Shown here: piece by piece, positions 48,222-58,842 of the stretch
Numbering within the stretch: the stretch's first letter is position 1
How the letters are laid out: each line of letters opens with the position of its first letter
Origin: Azospirillum sp. TSH100
GTDB taxonomy: Bacteria; Pseudomonadota; Alphaproteobacteria; Azospirillales; Azospirillaceae
Direction of reading: 5' to 3'
DNA length: 64,000 bases
Assembly: GCF_004923295.1 (NCBI RefSeq)
Contig: NZ_CP039637.1
Location: forward strand, 620,001 to 684,000
Position numbers and translations under genes: made by a program
The notes under the pieces: model-generated
Seen by the model: only the letters and a program-made list of their open reading frames with translations
What the model was told of the DNA's origin: nothing
Databases searched by the model: none

Positions 48222-48944
48222 GTGGACAGGCAGGATGTTCTCTACGAAGACGAAATCCCCGGCGGCAAGCATTGGTCATTCACGGTCCGGCGCGGAACGG
48301 TCCTGCGACTGATCGACCGCGAGGGCGGCGCCAATGTCGGCATGCTGTTCTACAACCCGCAGAACCCGCTGGAGCGCTACAACGCTCCCGACACGCTGAA
48401 GTGCCAGCACAGCTTCAAGCTGACCGCCGGCCATTGCCTCTATTCCGACATGGGCCGCATCTTCTGCTCCATCGTCGAGGATACCGCCGGCTGGCACGAC
48501 ACGGTGTGCGGCAACTCCACCAGGGCGCTGGTGGCGGAGCGCTGGGGCCACAAGGACTATCAGGCTCACCGCAACGACTGGACGCTGAACGGCCATGACA
48601 GCTTCCTGGTGGAAGCGGCCAAATACGGTCTCGGCCGCCGCGACCTCGCCGCCAACGTCAATTGGTTCAGCAAGGTGCACACCGAGGAGGACGGCACGCT
48701 GGTCTTCGACCCGTCCGCCGCCAAGGCCGGCGCCCATGTCGATCTGCGCTTCGAGATGGACACGCTGGTGCTGCTGCACACCTGCCCGCACCCGCTGAAC
48801 CCGGCCGCCGAGTATCCGCGCAAGCCCATCCTCTACCAACTCCGCAAGGCCGAGCCGGTGGCCGAGGACGATGCCTGCAAATGCTCGCGGCCGGAGAACG
48901 GGCGCGGCTTCGCCAACAACCATCTCTATCACCTGTGCGGCTGA
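48222..48944 (+). CDS. Carboxyguanidine deiminase subunit (urea amidolyase-associated protein 1)
   Basis: A 240-residue protein of the UAAP1 family (DUF1989). It shows [37 protein letters not shown], the metal-binding [11 protein letters not shown] with Cys/His, and [13 protein letters not shown]. The UAAP pair is known to act as the carboxyguanidine deiminase (CgdAB) in the guanidine route, turning carboxyguanidine into allophanate. GTG start at 48222 lies 7 bases after GGAAGGAGG. It is the first gene behind the guanidine riboswitch. Confidence 0.9.
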   Translation: MDRQDVLYEDEIPGGKHWSFTVRRGTVLRLIDREGGANVGMLFYNPQNPLERYNAPDTLKCQHSFKLTAGHCLYSDMGRIFCSIVEDTAGWHDTVCGNSTRALVAERWGHKDYQAHRNDWTLNGHDSFLVEAAKYGLGRRDLAANVNWFSKVHTEEDGTLVFDPSAAKAGAHVDLRFEMDTLVLLHTCPHPLNPAAEYPRKPILYQLRKAEPVAEDDACKCSRPENGRGFANNHLYHLCG

Positions 48945-48955
48945 GGGGCGCAGAA

Positions 48956-49615
48956 ATGACCAAAGCCGCCATGACCAAGGAAAGCACCCTCGATCCGCAG
49001 ACCGCCGCCTACCGCAGGATCGTTCCGGCCGGCGATTACTGGATGGAGGTGGTCCGCAAGGGCCAGACCTTCCGCATCGTCGATCTGGAGGGTAACCAGG
49101 CCGCCGACACCCTGTTCTACAGCGCCGCCGATCCGGCCGAGCGCTACAGCGCCGTCGACACCATCCGCGAACAGCGCAACGTCTACCTGTCGGTCGGAAC
49201 GAAGCTGATCTCCACGCAGGGCAACCCGATGCTGGAGATCGTCGCCGACACCGTCGGCCGGCACGACACGCTGGGCGGCGCCTGCGCCACCGAAAGCAAC
49301 ACCGTGCGCTATGCGCTGGAGAAGAAGTGCATGCACGCCTGCCGCGACAGCTGGATGCTGGCGGTGGCGGAGAATGAGCGGTTCGGCCTGACCAAGCGCG
49401 ACATCACCCACAACATCAACTTCTTCATGAATGTGCCGGTCACCCCCGATGGCGGCCTGACCTTCGCCGACGGGGTCAGCGGTCCCGGCAAATATGTGGA
49501 AATGCGGGCGGAGATGGACGTGATCGTCCTGATCTCCAACTGCCCGCAGCTCAACAACCCCTGCAACGACTACAACCCGACACCCATCGAGGTGCTGGTT
49601 TGGGACCGGGCATGA
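48956..49615 (+). CDS. Carboxyguanidine deiminase subunit (urea amidolyase-associated protein 2)
   Basis: A 219-residue paralogue of the previous gene (UAAP2/DUF1989): [49 protein letters not shown] and [20 protein letters not shown], with the same conserved Cys/His positions. It forms the second subunit of the deiminase. Its stop overlaps a possible upstream ATG of the carboxylase gene. Confidence 0.9.
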   Translation: MTKAAMTKESTLDPQTAAYRRIVPAGDYWMEVVRKGQTFRIVDLEGNQAADTLFYSAADPAERYSAVDTIREQRNVYLSVGTKLISTQGNPMLEIVADTVGRHDTLGGACATESNTVRYALEKKCMHACRDSWMLAVAENERFGLTKRDITHNINFFMNVPVTPDGGLTFADGVSGPGKYVEMRAEMDVIVLISNCPQLNNPCNDYNPTPIEVLVWDRA

Positions 49616-51895
49616 GGGGACCGCACATGTTCACCAAGGTCCTGATCGCCAACCGCGGCGAGATCGCCTGCCGCGTCATCCGCACGCTCGACCACCTGGG
49701 CATCGCCTCGGTCGCCGTGTATTCCGAAGCCGACGCCCAGTCCCTGCATGTGGCGCTGGCGGGGGAGGCCGTCTGCATCGGCCCCGCCGCGGTATCTGAA
49801 AGCTATCTGAACGCCGACCGCATCCTGGCGGCGGCGAAACAGACCGGCGCCCAGGCGATCCATCCCGGCTACGGCTTCCTGTCGGAGAATCCCGGCTTCG
49901 CCGAGGCCTGCGCCGCCGCCGGCATCGTCTTCATCGGCCCGACGCCGGAGCAGATGCGCGCCTTCGGGCTGAAGCACAGCGCCCGCGCCCTGGCGGAGCG
50001 CAGCGGCGTGCCGCTCTCCCCCGGCAGCGGCCTGCTGACCGACGCCGCCCATGCCAAGGCGGAAGCGGCGCGCATCGGCTATCCGGTGATGATCAAGAGC
50101 ACGGCCGGCGGCGGCGGCATCGGCATGCAGCTGTGCCGCGAGCCGGAAACGCTGGAACCGATGTTCGAGGCGGTCAGCCGGCTTTCGCGCAACAACTTCA
50201 AGGACGGCGGCGTCTTTCTGGAGAAGTTCATCGAGCGCGCCCGCCACATCGAGGTGCAGATCTTCGGCGACGGACAGGGCGGCGTGGTGGCGCTGGGCGA
50301 GCGCGACTGCTCCGCCCAGCGGCGCAACCAGAAGGTCATCGAGGAGACACCGGCCCCCGGCATTTCGGACGAGTTGCGCCGCAACCTGTTCGACGCGGCG
50401 GAGCGGCTGGGCCGCGCCGTGAACTACCAATCCGCCGGCACGGTCGAGTTCGTCTATGACGACGCGGCCGGCGAGGCCTATTTCCTGGAGGTCAACACCC
50501 GCCTTCAGGTCGAGCATGGCGTGACCGAGGAAGTCACCGGCGTCGATCTGGTGGAATGGATGATCCGGCAGGCGGCCGGCGAGGCCCTGCCGCTGGAGGA
50601 TCACCGAAACACGGCGCCCAGAGACAAGGCACAGGGTGCCTCGATCCAGGTGCGCGTCTATGCCGAGGATCCCGGCCGCAACTTCCGCCCCTGCTCCGGC
50701 CTGCTGACCGAGGCGGTGTTTCCGGCGGATGCCCGCGTCGAGACCTGGGTGGAACAGGGCAGCGAGGTGACGCCCTTCTACGATCCGCTGGTCGCCAAGA
50801 TCATCGTGCGCGGCGCGGACCGCGCCGACGCGCTGGCGAAGCTGCGCGACGCGCTCGCCCGCTGCCGCCTGTCGGGGATCGAGACCAACCTCGCCTATCT
50901 GCGTCAGCTTGCAGCCGATCCGGTCTTCGCGGCCGGCGGCATCACCACCCGCTATCTGGAAACGGTGGCCTATGCGGCGCGCACGCTGGAGGTCGTCACC
51001 CCTGGCACGCTGACCACCGTGCAGGATCATCCCGGCCGCGTCGGCTATTGGGAGGTCGGCGTGCCGCCCTCCGGCCCGATGGATCCGCTGGCCTTCCGGC
51101 TCGGCAACCGCGCGCTCGGCAACCCGGACGGGGCGGCGGGGCTGGAGATCACCGTGTCGGGCCCGACGCTGCGCTTCAACGCCGAGGCGGTGCTCTGCCT
51201 GACCGGTGCGGCAATGCCGGCCGACCTCGACGGCGCGCCGGTACGCTTCTGGGAGCCGGTGACTGTACCGGCGGGGGCCACCTTGCGCATCGGCACGGTC
51301 AGCGGCGCCGGCTGCCGCGCCTATCTGCTGGTGCAAGGCGGTCTGGACGTGCCGGACTATCTCGGCAGCAAGTCCACCTTCACGCTCGGCAAGTTCGGCG
51401 GGCATGGCGGGCGGGCGCTGCTGCCGGGCGATATCCTGCATCTCGGCGATGCGGCAGCCGGAGTTACGGGCGCGGTCGCCGGGGAAGACCGGCCGGCTTA
51501 CGGGCATGCGTGGGAAATCGGCGTCCTTTATGGCCCGCACGGTGCGCCGGATTTCTTTACCGACGAGGACATCGCCGCCTTCTTCGCCGCCGACTGGGAG
51601 GTGCATTACAATTCCAGCCGCACCGGCATCCGCCTGATCGGGCCTAAGCCGGTCTGGGCGCGCAAGGATGGCGGCGAGGCCGGGCTGCACCCGTCGAACA
51701 TCCACGACAATGCCTATGCCATCGGCGCCATCGACTTCACCGGCGACATGCCGGTGATCCTGGGACCGGACGGTCCCAGCCTGGGCGGCTTCGTCTGTCC
51801 GGCGACCATCGTCGATGCCGAGCTGTGGAAGATCGGCCAGTTGCGGCAGGGCGACACGGTGCGGTTCAAACGGCTGACGGCGGATGAGGCAATCT

Positions 51896-52043
51896 CCCCC
51901 TCTCCCCCCCGGGGAGAGGGTCGGGGTGAGGGGGAGGCGCTGCATGGATCAACTCGACATGCAGCAGCTTTCCATTCTCGCCAATCCTCGCCACGCGCCC
52001 CCCTCACCCTAACCCTCTCCCCGGGGGGGAGAGGGAATCACGT
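51896..52043. repeat. REP-like inverted repeat pair inside the carboxylase gene
   Basis: The same C/G-rich unit as at 33038-33177 occurs as an inverted pair: CCCTCTCC..GGAGAGGG with TCGGGGTGAGGGGG at about 51896-51935, and CCCCCTCACCCTAACCCTC onward at about 52000-52032. The spacer holds a TGCATG/CATGCA pair. It keeps the reading frame open, adding [12 protein letters not shown] and [12 protein letters not shown] to the protein between the two carboxyltransferase halves. Confidence 0.9.
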
Positions 52044-53099
52044 CAGGGCGGGAGAGGGAAAGAGCGACTCTCCCATCCTCCACAGCATTCCGGCGACCGC
52101 CAGCCGTCCGGCCGTCGTCTACCGCCGGGCCGGCGACACATATCTGCTGATCGAGTACGGACCGCTGGTGCTGGATCTCGACCTGCGCTTCCGTGTCCAC
52201 GCGCTCCAGAGCTGGCTGCGGGCGCAGGCGTTGCCGGGCATCCTCGACCTGACTCCCGGCATCCGCTCGCTCCAGATCCATTACGACAGCCGCCGGCTGC
52301 CGCTCGGCGCGCTGCTCGACCGGCTGGTCGGAGCGGAGGACGAGTTGGCGGCCATCGACGATCTGGCGGTGCCGACGCGCATCATCCACCTGCCGCTGTC
52401 CTGGGACGACGAGGCCACCCGCCTCGCGATTTCCAAATACATGCAGTCGGTGCGCGCCGACGCCCCCTGGTGCCCGAGCAACATCGAGTTCATCCGCCGC
52501 ATCAACGGCCTGGACGACATCGAGGCGGTGAAGCGCATCGTCTTCGACGCCAGCTATCTCGTGCTCGGTCTGGGCGACGTCTATCTCGGCGCCCCGGTGG
52601 CGACACCGGTCGATCCACGCCACCGCCTCGTCACCACCAAATACAACCCGGCCCGCACCTGGACGCCGGAAAACGCGGTGGGCATCGGCGGCGCCTACAT
52701 GTGCGTCTATGGCATGGAGGGGCCGGGCGGCTACCAGTTCGTCGGCCGCACCTGCCAGATGTGGAACACCCACCGGACCACCGACGCCTTCGAACCGGGC
52801 AAGCCCTGGCTGCTGCGCCACTTCGACCAGATCCGCTTCCACCCCGTCAGCCATGACGAGCTGATGGCCTTCCGCGCCGACTTCCCGCTCGGCCGGGCCA
52901 GCCTGCGCATCGAGGAGGAGAGCTTCCGCCTCGCCGATTACCGCCGCTTCCTGGCGGAGAACCGTGACAGCATCGCCGCCTTCAAGACGCGCCAGCAAAC
53001 AGCCTTCGAGGAGGAGCGGGCGCGCTGGGAGGCGTCCGGCCAGATCGGCTATGCGGCGGAGCTGCCGGACGGCGCCGGCGCGGAGGCCGAGGCCGATCT

Positions 53100-53105
53100 C
53101 CCCCC
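53100..53105 (+). other. C6 run at the apparent frameshift of the carboxylase
   Basis: Before this run the carboxylase is read as ..EAEADLPP; after it the biotin domain is read as [14 protein letters not shown] in the -1 frame. Seven C instead of six would join them exactly. A homopolymer indel, phase variation or -1 ribosomal slippage could each explain it. Confidence 0.8.
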
Positions 53106-53344
53106 GGCGGCGAGGCGGTGCCGAGCCCAGTGCCCGGCAGCGTCTGGAAGATCGCTGCGCAGCCGGGCAGCAGCGTCAAGGCCGGCGACCCGCTGCTGAT
53201 CGTCGAATCGATGAAGATGGAGATCGCCGTCGCCGCGCCGGTGGCCGGCACGGTCGCCGAAATCCGCTGCGCCGAGGGGCAGGCGGTGACACTGGGCCAG
53301 ACCCTGGCCGTCCTGCTGCCCGAAGCCGCCTGAGGAAGACCATC

Positions 53345-55156
53345 ATGACCATCAACCTGGAAATCGCGGCGCTCGCTGCCGCCTATGCCGACGGTAGCCT
53401 GACGCCCGAGGTGGTGCTGGACGAGGTCTATGCCCGGATCGCCGCGCGCGGCGAACGTCCGGTGTGGATCCATCTCGTGCCGCAGGCCGATGCCGCCCGG
53501 CAGCTGGAGGCCGCAGGCGCCCGCAAGGCGGCGGGGGCGGAGCTGCCGCTGTTCGGCATCCCCTTCGCGGTGAAGGACAACATCGACGTTGGCGGCCTGC
53601 CGACCACCGCCGCCTGTCCCGACTTCGCCTTCGTGCCGGACCGCTCGGCCACCGTGGTGCAGCGGCTGGTCGAAGCCGGCGCCATCCTGATCGGCAAGAC
53701 CAACCTCGACCAGTTCGCCACCGGTCTGGTCGGCACCCGCTCCCCCTATGGCGCCTGCGCGTCGGTGTTCGACGAACGCTATGTGTCGGGCGGGTCGAGC
53801 GCCGGGTCGGGCGTCGCCGTCGGGGCGGGGCTGGTCAGCTTCGCGCTGGGTACCGACACGGCGGGATCGGGACGGGTGCCGGCCGCCTTCAACAACATCG
53901 TCGGGCTGAAGCCGACCAAGGGGCTGGTCAGCACCTCGGGCGTGCTGCCCGCCTGCCGCACCCAGGATGTGGTGTCGATCTTCGCCGGAACGGCGGGCGA
54001 CGCGCTGGCGGTGCTGCAAGTGGCCGGCGCCTATGACGAAGCCGACGCCTATTCCCGCAAGGCCCCGCCAGCGGCGGTCCAGCCGGCGTCCTGGCCGGTC
54101 GGTTTCCGCTTCGGCGTGCCGGCGGACGGGCTGGAGTTCTTCGGCGACGAGGCGGCGGCAGCCCTGTTCCGGTCGGCCGTCGACCGGCTGACGGCGCTGG
54201 GCGGAACGGCGGTGGAGGTGGACTTCACCCCCTTCCGCGAGGCGGCACAGCTGCTCTATTCCGGCCCCTGGGTGGCGGAGCGGCTGGCCGCCATCCGCAG
54301 CTTCGCCGAGACGAAACCGGACTCCATCCACCCGGTGGTGCGCGGCATCGTGCTGGGTGCGGCGAAGATCGGCGCGGCGGACGCCTTCGCCGGCTTCTAC
54401 AAGCTGGCCGAGCTGACCCGCCGGGCGGAGGCGGAATGGGCGAAGATGGATGTCTTCCTGCTGCCCACCACCGGCACGACCTACAGCATCGAGGAGCTGC
54501 TGGCCGATCCGGTGCGGCTGAACAGCAACCTCGGCCTCTACACCAATTTCGTGAACCTGATGGATTTGTCGGCCATCGCCGTACCCGCCGGCTTCCGTGA
54601 GGACGGCCCGAAAAAGGGCCTGCCCTTCGGCGTCACGCTGATCGGTCGTGCTTTCGCCGACGGGGCGCTGGCGATGCTGGCCGACCGCTTCCACCGCGCC
54701 CAGGCACTGCCAATCGGCGCCACCGGCCAATTGCCGGAAGGTCCGGCTCTGGACACCGATGTGCCGGCCCCCGGCACGGTGCGCCTCGCCGTGGTCGGCG
54801 CCCATCTGACCGGCCAGCCGCTGAACCACCAGCTGACCGGCCGGCAGGCCCGTCTGGTCGGCACTACGCGGACGGCGCCGGGCTACCGCCTCTACGCGCT
54901 GGCCGGCACCAGCCCGGCCAAGCCGGGGCTGGTCCGCGACCCGGACGGCGCCGGCGGCATTGAGCTGGAGGTTTGGGAGCTGACCGAGGCCGCCTTCGGC
55001 AGCTTCGTCGCCGAGGTGCCGCCGCCGATGGCGATCGGCACGGTGACGCTGGAGGACGGCGCGACCGTCAAGGGTTTCCTCTGCGAACCCATCGCGCTCA
55101 CGGGCGCTGAGGACATAACCGCTTACGGCGGCTGGCGCCGCTGGCTTGCGCGCTGA
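53345..55156 (+). CDS. atzF: Allophanate hydrolase
   Basis: A 603-residue amidase-signature enzyme of the AtzF/DUR1 type. Catalytic triad: Lys in [11 protein letters not shown], first Ser in [14 protein letters not shown] and nucleophile Ser in [13 protein letters not shown]. The C-terminal domain from about residue 470 ([39 protein letters not shown]) is the second domain that decarboxylates the intermediate. It turns allophanate to ammonia and carbon dioxide, the last step of the guanidine route. It starts 11 bases after the carboxylase gene. Confidence 0.95.
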   Translation: MTINLEIAALAAAYADGSLTPEVVLDEVYARIAARGERPVWIHLVPQADAARQLEAAGARKAAGAELPLFGIPFAVKDNIDVGGLPTTAACPDFAFVPDRSATVVQRLVEAGAILIGKTNLDQFATGLVGTRSPYGACASVFDERYVSGGSSAGSGVAVGAGLVSFALGTDTAGSGRVPAAFNNIVGLKPTKGLVSTSGVLPACRTQDVVSIFAGTAGDALAVLQVAGAYDEADAYSRKAPPAAVQPASWPVGFRFGVPADGLEFFGDEAAAALFRSAVDRLTALGGTAVEVDFTPFREAAQLLYSGPWVAERLAAIRSFAETKPDSIHPVVRGIVLGAAKIGAADAFAGFYKLAELTRRAEAEWAKMDVFLLPTTGTTYSIEELLADPVRLNSNLGLYTNFVNLMDLSAIAVPAGFREDGPKKGLPFGVTLIGRAFADGALAMLADRFHRAQALPIGATGQLPEGPALDTDVPAPGTVRLAVVGAHLTGQPLNHQLTGRQARLVGTTRTAPGYRLYALAGTSPAKPGLVRDPDGAGGIELEVWELTEAAFGSFVAEVPPPMAIGTVTLEDGATVKGFLCEPIALTGAEDITAYGGWRRWLAR

Positions 55157-55198
55157 CGACACACGGCAGACGACACTCAACGGGAAGGGGATTTGAAG

Positions 55199-56278
55199 AT
55201 GCGGACCTTGCTCAAGCGCGTCGTGTTCGGCGTGGCCCTCGCTGCAACCGTGGCCGCCGCCCAGTCGCCGGCCATGGCGGCGGAGAAGAAGAGTTTCCGC
55301 GTGGCGTGGTCGATCTACGCCGGCTGGATGCCGTGGGGCTATGCCGCCGACAGCGGCATCATGAAGAAGTGGGCCGACAAGTACGGCATCAAGATCGACA
55401 TCGTGCAGATCAACGACTATGTCGAATCGATCAACCAATACACCGCCGGCGCCTTCGACGGCTGCGTCATGACCAACATGGACGCGCTGACCATCCCGGC
55501 GGCGGGCGGCGTCGATTCCACCGCCGTGATCGCCGGCGACTATTCCAACGGCAATGACGGCATCGTGCTGAAGAAGGGCAAGACCCTGAAGGACATCAAG
55601 GGCCAGAAGGTCAATCTGGTCCAGCTGTCGGTGTCGCATTACCTGCTGGCCCGCGGGCTTGAGTCCGTCGGCCTGCGCGAGAAGGACGTGACGGTGGTCA
55701 ACACCGCCGACGCCGACATCGTGTCGGCCTTCACCTCCTCGCCCGACGTCACCGCCACCGTCACCTGGAACCCGCAGCTGAGCGAAGTCGCCAAGACCCA
55801 GAGCGCCACCATGGTGTTCGACAGCTCCAAGGTGCCGGGCGAGATCATGGACCTGATGGTCGTCAACTCCGCCACCATGAAGGACAACCCGGCCTTCGCC
55901 AAGGCGCTGGTCGGCGCCTGGTACGAGATCATGGGGCTGATGACCAGGCCCGACACGGCGGAGGGCAAGGCGGCGCTGGAGGCGATGGCCAAGGCGTCCG
56001 GCACCGATCTGGCCGGCTACAAGCAGCAGCTCGTCACCACCAAGATGTTCTACACCCCGGCCGACGCGGTGGGCTTCGCCACCGGGTCCGATCTGGTCAA
56101 GACCATGGATCTGGTGCGGACCTTCTCCTTCGACCACGGGCTGCTCGGCGAGGGCGCGCGCAGCCGCGACGCGGTCGGCATCGCCTTCCCCGGCGGCACG
56201 GTGCTGGGCGACGCCAAGAACGTGAAGCTGCGCTTCGATGCGGAGGTGATGAAGCAAGCCGCCGCCGGGACTCTCTGA
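55199..56278 (+). CDS. ABC transporter substrate-binding protein (guanidine/NitT type)
   Basis: A 359-residue periplasmic binding protein: signal peptide to about residue 27 (VVFGVALAATVAAAQSPAMAAE), then WSIYAGWMPWGYAADSGIMKKW, GCVMTNMDALTIPAAGGVDSTAV and VNLVQLSVSHYLLARGL, of the NitT/TauT class. ATG 55199 lies 8 bases after GGGAAGGGG. Being in the riboswitch-led operon it probably binds guanidine or a guanidino compound. Confidence 0.9.
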   Translation: MRTLLKRVVFGVALAATVAAAQSPAMAAEKKSFRVAWSIYAGWMPWGYAADSGIMKKWADKYGIKIDIVQINDYVESINQYTAGAFDGCVMTNMDALTIPAAGGVDSTAVIAGDYSNGNDGIVLKKGKTLKDIKGQKVNLVQLSVSHYLLARGLESVGLREKDVTVVNTADADIVSAFTSSPDVTATVTWNPQLSEVAKTQSATMVFDSSKVPGEIMDLMVVNSATMKDNPAFAKALVGAWYEIMGLMTRPDTAEGKAALEAMAKASGTDLAGYKQQLVTTKMFYTPADAVGFATGSDLVKTMDLVRTFSFDHGLLGEGARSRDAVGIAFPGGTVLGDAKNVKLRFDAEVMKQAAAGTL

Positions 56279-56281
56279 TCG

Positions 56282-57106
56282 ATGCGCCGGATCATCAACC
56301 GGCGGCCGGGGCGTGGGGGCATCGTCTTCTGGGGTGCCCTCCCCTTCCTGGGCGCGGCGGCGCTCTATGCCGTCGCCTCCGCCCTGCGGCTGGCCGAGAA
56401 CCCGGCCGACAAGCTGCTGCCGCCGCTGTCGGCGATGGCGGCGGCGGTCGCGCGGATCGCCTTCACCCCCGATGCCCGCACCGGCGATTACCTGATGTGG
56501 GCCGATACGCTGGCGAGCCTGCACCGGCTTGGCCTCGGTCTCGGGGTGGCGACGGCGGCGGCGTTGGTGATCGGCATCGCCATGGGGCTGATCCCCTATG
56601 TGCGGGCGGGCCTGTCGCCCTTCGTCGCCATCCTGTCGATGGTGCCGCCGATGGCGGTGCTGCCGGTGCTGTTCATCGTCTTCGGGCTGGACGAGCTGTC
56701 CAAGGTGGTGCTGATCGTGGTCGGGGTGGCACCCTTCCTGATCCGCGACCTCGCCATGCGCACCGGCGAACTGCCGGCCGAGCAGATCATCAAGGCGCAG
56801 ACGCTGGGCGGCAGCACATGGCAGATCGTGCTGCGGGTGGTGCTGCCGCAGATGCTGCCGCGGCTGGTCGACGCGGTCCGCCTGTCGCTCGGCCCGGCCT
56901 GGCTGTTCCTGATCTCGGCGGAGGCCATCGCCGCGACCGAGGGGCTCGGTTACCGCATCTTCCTGGTCCGGCGCTATCTTGCGATGGACGTGATCCTGCC
57001 CTACGTCGCCTGGATCACGCTCTTGGCCTTCCTCTCGGACTATCTGCTGCGCCTGTTCAACGCCCGCTGTTTTCCCTGGCTGAAGGCCGGAAAGGGGTCC
57101 GCATGA
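56282..57106 (+). CDS. ABC transporter permease (guanidine/NitT type)
   Basis: A 274-residue permease of the SsuC/NrtB family: spans include VFWGALPFLGAAALYAVASAL, LGVATAAALVIGIAMGLI and FVAILSMVPPMAVLPVLFIVFG; the EAA loop is AEQIIKAQTLGGSTWQIVLRVVLPQMLPRLVDAVR. It starts 3 bases after the binding protein and overlaps the ATPase start (ATGA). Confidence 0.92.
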   Translation: MRRIINRRPGRGGIVFWGALPFLGAAALYAVASALRLAENPADKLLPPLSAMAAAVARIAFTPDARTGDYLMWADTLASLHRLGLGLGVATAAALVIGIAMGLIPYVRAGLSPFVAILSMVPPMAVLPVLFIVFGLDELSKVVLIVVGVAPFLIRDLAMRTGELPAEQIIKAQTLGGSTWQIVLRVVLPQMLPRLVDAVRLSLGPAWLFLISAEAIAATEGLGYRIFLVRRYLAMDVILPYVAWITLLAFLSDYLLRLFNARCFPWLKAGKGSA

Positions 57107-57909
57107 GCCACGTGTCCGTTCGCGGCCTGTGGAAGGAATATCCGGGCCAGGTGGTGCTGGAGCGCGTCGATCTGGAAATCCCGTCCGGCGAGTTCTGCGC
57201 CCTGGTCGGCCCGTCCGGCTGCGGCAAGACCACCTTCCTGCGCATGCTGCTGGGCCAGGAACGGCCGACGCGCGGCGGCATCCTCCTCGACGGCCGGCCG
57301 CTGGTGGCTGAGCCCGGCCCCGACCGCGGCGTGGTGTTCCAGCGCTATTCGGTCTTTCCCCATCTGACGGTGCTGGAGAATGTCATCCTCGGCCGCGAGT
57401 TCGAGGGATCCCGCCTGCTCGGCCGGCTGTTCGGTGCCCGCCGCCGCGCCGCCGAGGAGGAGGCCAGGGGCATCCTGGCGGCGGTCGGGCTCGGCGACCA
57501 TCTGCGCAAATACCCGGCGGAGCTGTCCGGCGGCATGCAGCAGCGCCTCGCCATCGCCCAGGCGCTGATCCTGAAGCCGAAGATCCTGCTGCTGGACGAA
57601 CCCTTCGGCGCGCTCGACGCCGGCACCAAGGCGCAGATGTACGAGCTTCTGCTGCGCCTGTGGTCGGAGCGGAAGATGACCGTCTTCATGGTCACCCACG
57701 ACCTGAAGGAGGGCTTCACGCTCGCGACCCGCGTGCTCGCCTTCGACCGGGTGCGGATCGATCCGACCGATCCCGGCGCCTATGGCGCGCGCATCACCTA
57801 CGACTTGCTGCTGGCCGAAAAGGATGTGGTTCAGCAGAGGCTCTGCGCCACGGGCGGGCGGTCACGGGAAACGGAGGATCGCCTTGGAACGCTTGTCGCG
57901 ACTCATTGA
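57103..57909 (+). CDS. ABC transporter ATPase (guanidine/NitT type)
   Basis: A 268-residue ATPase: Walker [11 protein letters not shown]-loop [12 protein letters not shown], signature [15 protein letters not shown], Walker [13 protein letters not shown], switch His in MVTHDLKEG. It completes the importer at the end of the guanidine operon. The last 30 residues ([18 protein letters not shown]) are not conserved in the family. A 12-bp tandem repeat starts just past the Asp/His end of the gene. Confidence 0.93.
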   Translation: MSHVSVRGLWKEYPGQVVLERVDLEIPSGEFCALVGPSGCGKTTFLRMLLGQERPTRGGILLDGRPLVAEPGPDRGVVFQRYSVFPHLTVLENVILGREFEGSRLLGRLFGARRRAAEEEARGILAAVGLGDHLRKYPAELSGGMQQRLAIAQALILKPKILLLDEPFGALDAGTKAQMYELLLRLWSERKMTVFMVTHDLKEGFTLATRVLAFDRVRIDPTDPGAYGARITYDLLLAEKDVVQQRLCATGGRSRETEDRLGTLVATH

Positions 57910-57967
57910 GATGACCAGGGAGATGACCAGGGAGATGACCGGGGAGACGGCCGGGGAGACGACCAGG
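57908..57967 (+). repeat. 12-bp tandem repeat, five units
   Basis: Five units of GAGATGACCAGG (later units drift to GAGACGGCCGGG and GAGACGACCAGG) begin at the stop of the ATPase gene. The following 75 bases up to the convergent SDR gene show no gene and no clear terminator. Confidence 0.9.
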
Positions 57968-58043
57968 GCGGCGCTGCATGCCCTGTTGCTGACCCGCGCG
58001 AAGGCGGCGCACCCCTGGCTCTTCACCGCCCCGGCCTCCCCCG

Positions 58044-58775
58044 CTACATCGTCCAGCCGCCGTCGATGACGTGGATCTGGCCGGTGGTGTAGGTGGCGGT
58101 GGCGAGGTGGAGCGCCAGTTCGGCGATCTCCTCCGGCTGGCCGATGCGGCCGATCGGCTGGCGGGCGATGAAGGCGGCGCGGGCGGCCTGATAATCGCCC
58201 TGGGCCGACAGCCGCTCCTGAAGCGACGGCGATTCGACCGTTCCCGGACAGATGGCGTTGCAGCGGATACCCTTGGCCACATAGTCGGCGGCGACCGACT
58301 TGGTCAGGCCGATGACCGCCGCCTTGCTGGTGGTGTAGGCGAAGCGGTTGGGAACCCCCTTCACGCTGGACGCCACCGACGACATGTTGATGATGCAGCC
58401 GTCGCCGCGGTCCAGCATGCCGGGCAGCACCGCCCGGGTGGTGCGGACCAGCGCCTTGACGTTGAGGTCGAGGGCGAAGTCCAGTTCCTCGTCCTTCAGC
58501 TCCAGGATCGTGCCGTTGTGCACGACGCCGGCGCAGTTGAACAGGATGTCGACGCGGCCGATCTCACCCAGGACGGAGCGCACGGCCTGATCGTCGAGCA
58601 CGTTCAGCACCCGCGTCTCGATGCCTTGCCCCGCCAGTTCGGCCAGTTTGGCGCCGTTGGCATCGGTGGCGAAGACGGTGGCGCCTTCGCGGGCGAACAG
58701 TTCGGCGGTCGCCCGGCCAATCCCCTGGGCGGCGCCGGTGATGACGGCGATCCTGCCGGCCAGCTTTCCGGTCAT
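58044..58775 (-). CDS. SDR, 2-keto-3-deoxy sugar acid dehydrogenase-like
   Basis: A 243-residue SDR: TGAAQGIGRATAEL, Asp in VFATDANG (NAD), NCAG in LFNCAGVVHNG, Ser in NMSSVASSVKG and YxxxK in AYTTSKAAVIG. The sequence SVASSVKGVPNRFAYTTSKAAVIGLTKSVAADY is typical of the DHRS6/2-keto-3-deoxy-L-fuconate or -rhamnonate 4-dehydrogenase group. A KdgT permease and an FAH-family hydrolase lie upstream on the same strand, which fits the oxidative route: keto-deoxy acid to diketo acid to pyruvate and lactate. ATG 58775 follows AGGAG. Confidence 0.87.
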   Translation of the reverse strand: MTGKLAGRIAVITGAAQGIGRATAELFAREGATVFATDANGAKLAELAGQGIETRVLNVLDDQAVRSVLGEIGRVDILFNCAGVVHNGTILELKDEELDFALDLNVKALVRTTRAVLPGMLDRGDGCIINMSSVASSVKGVPNRFAYTTSKAAVIGLTKSVAADYVAKGIRCNAICPGTVESPSLQERLSAQGDYQAARAAFIARQPIGRIGQPEEIAELALHLATATYTTGQIHVIDGGWTM

Positions 58776-58842
58776 GGTCAAACTCCTGAAGCGATGCTTG
58801 AAAGGTTTGAAAGGCGATTCCTGTCGAAGAACGGGCGCGGAA

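Larger units (their letters stand above)
49627..53333 (+). pseudogene. Guanidine/urea carboxylase, frameshifted before the biotin domain
   Basis: Expected product: ATP- and biotin-dependent carboxylase acting on guanidine (urea carboxylase family). Residues 1-450 are the biotin carboxylase ([46 protein letters not shown]). Residues 465-755 are the KipA/AHS2 half ([20 protein letters not shown]) and 830-1030 the KipI/AHS1 half ([19 protein letters not shown]) of the carboxyltransferase. Between them an in-frame repeat adds about 50 residues. The frame read from 49627 ends at 53199 with an unrelated tail; the biotin domain (VESMKMEI) continues in another frame to 53333. One extra base in the C run at 53100-53105 would restore a protein of about 1235 residues. 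This may be a real mutation, slippage, or a sequence error, so the gene could be functional. Confidence 0.85.

Noticed and set aside
57782-58069. Small plus-strand frame containing EMTREMTRE repeats
   Set aside because: Most of it overlaps the ATPase gene in another frame, it lacks a ribosome site, and the repeat peptide is explained by the 12-bp DNA repeat.
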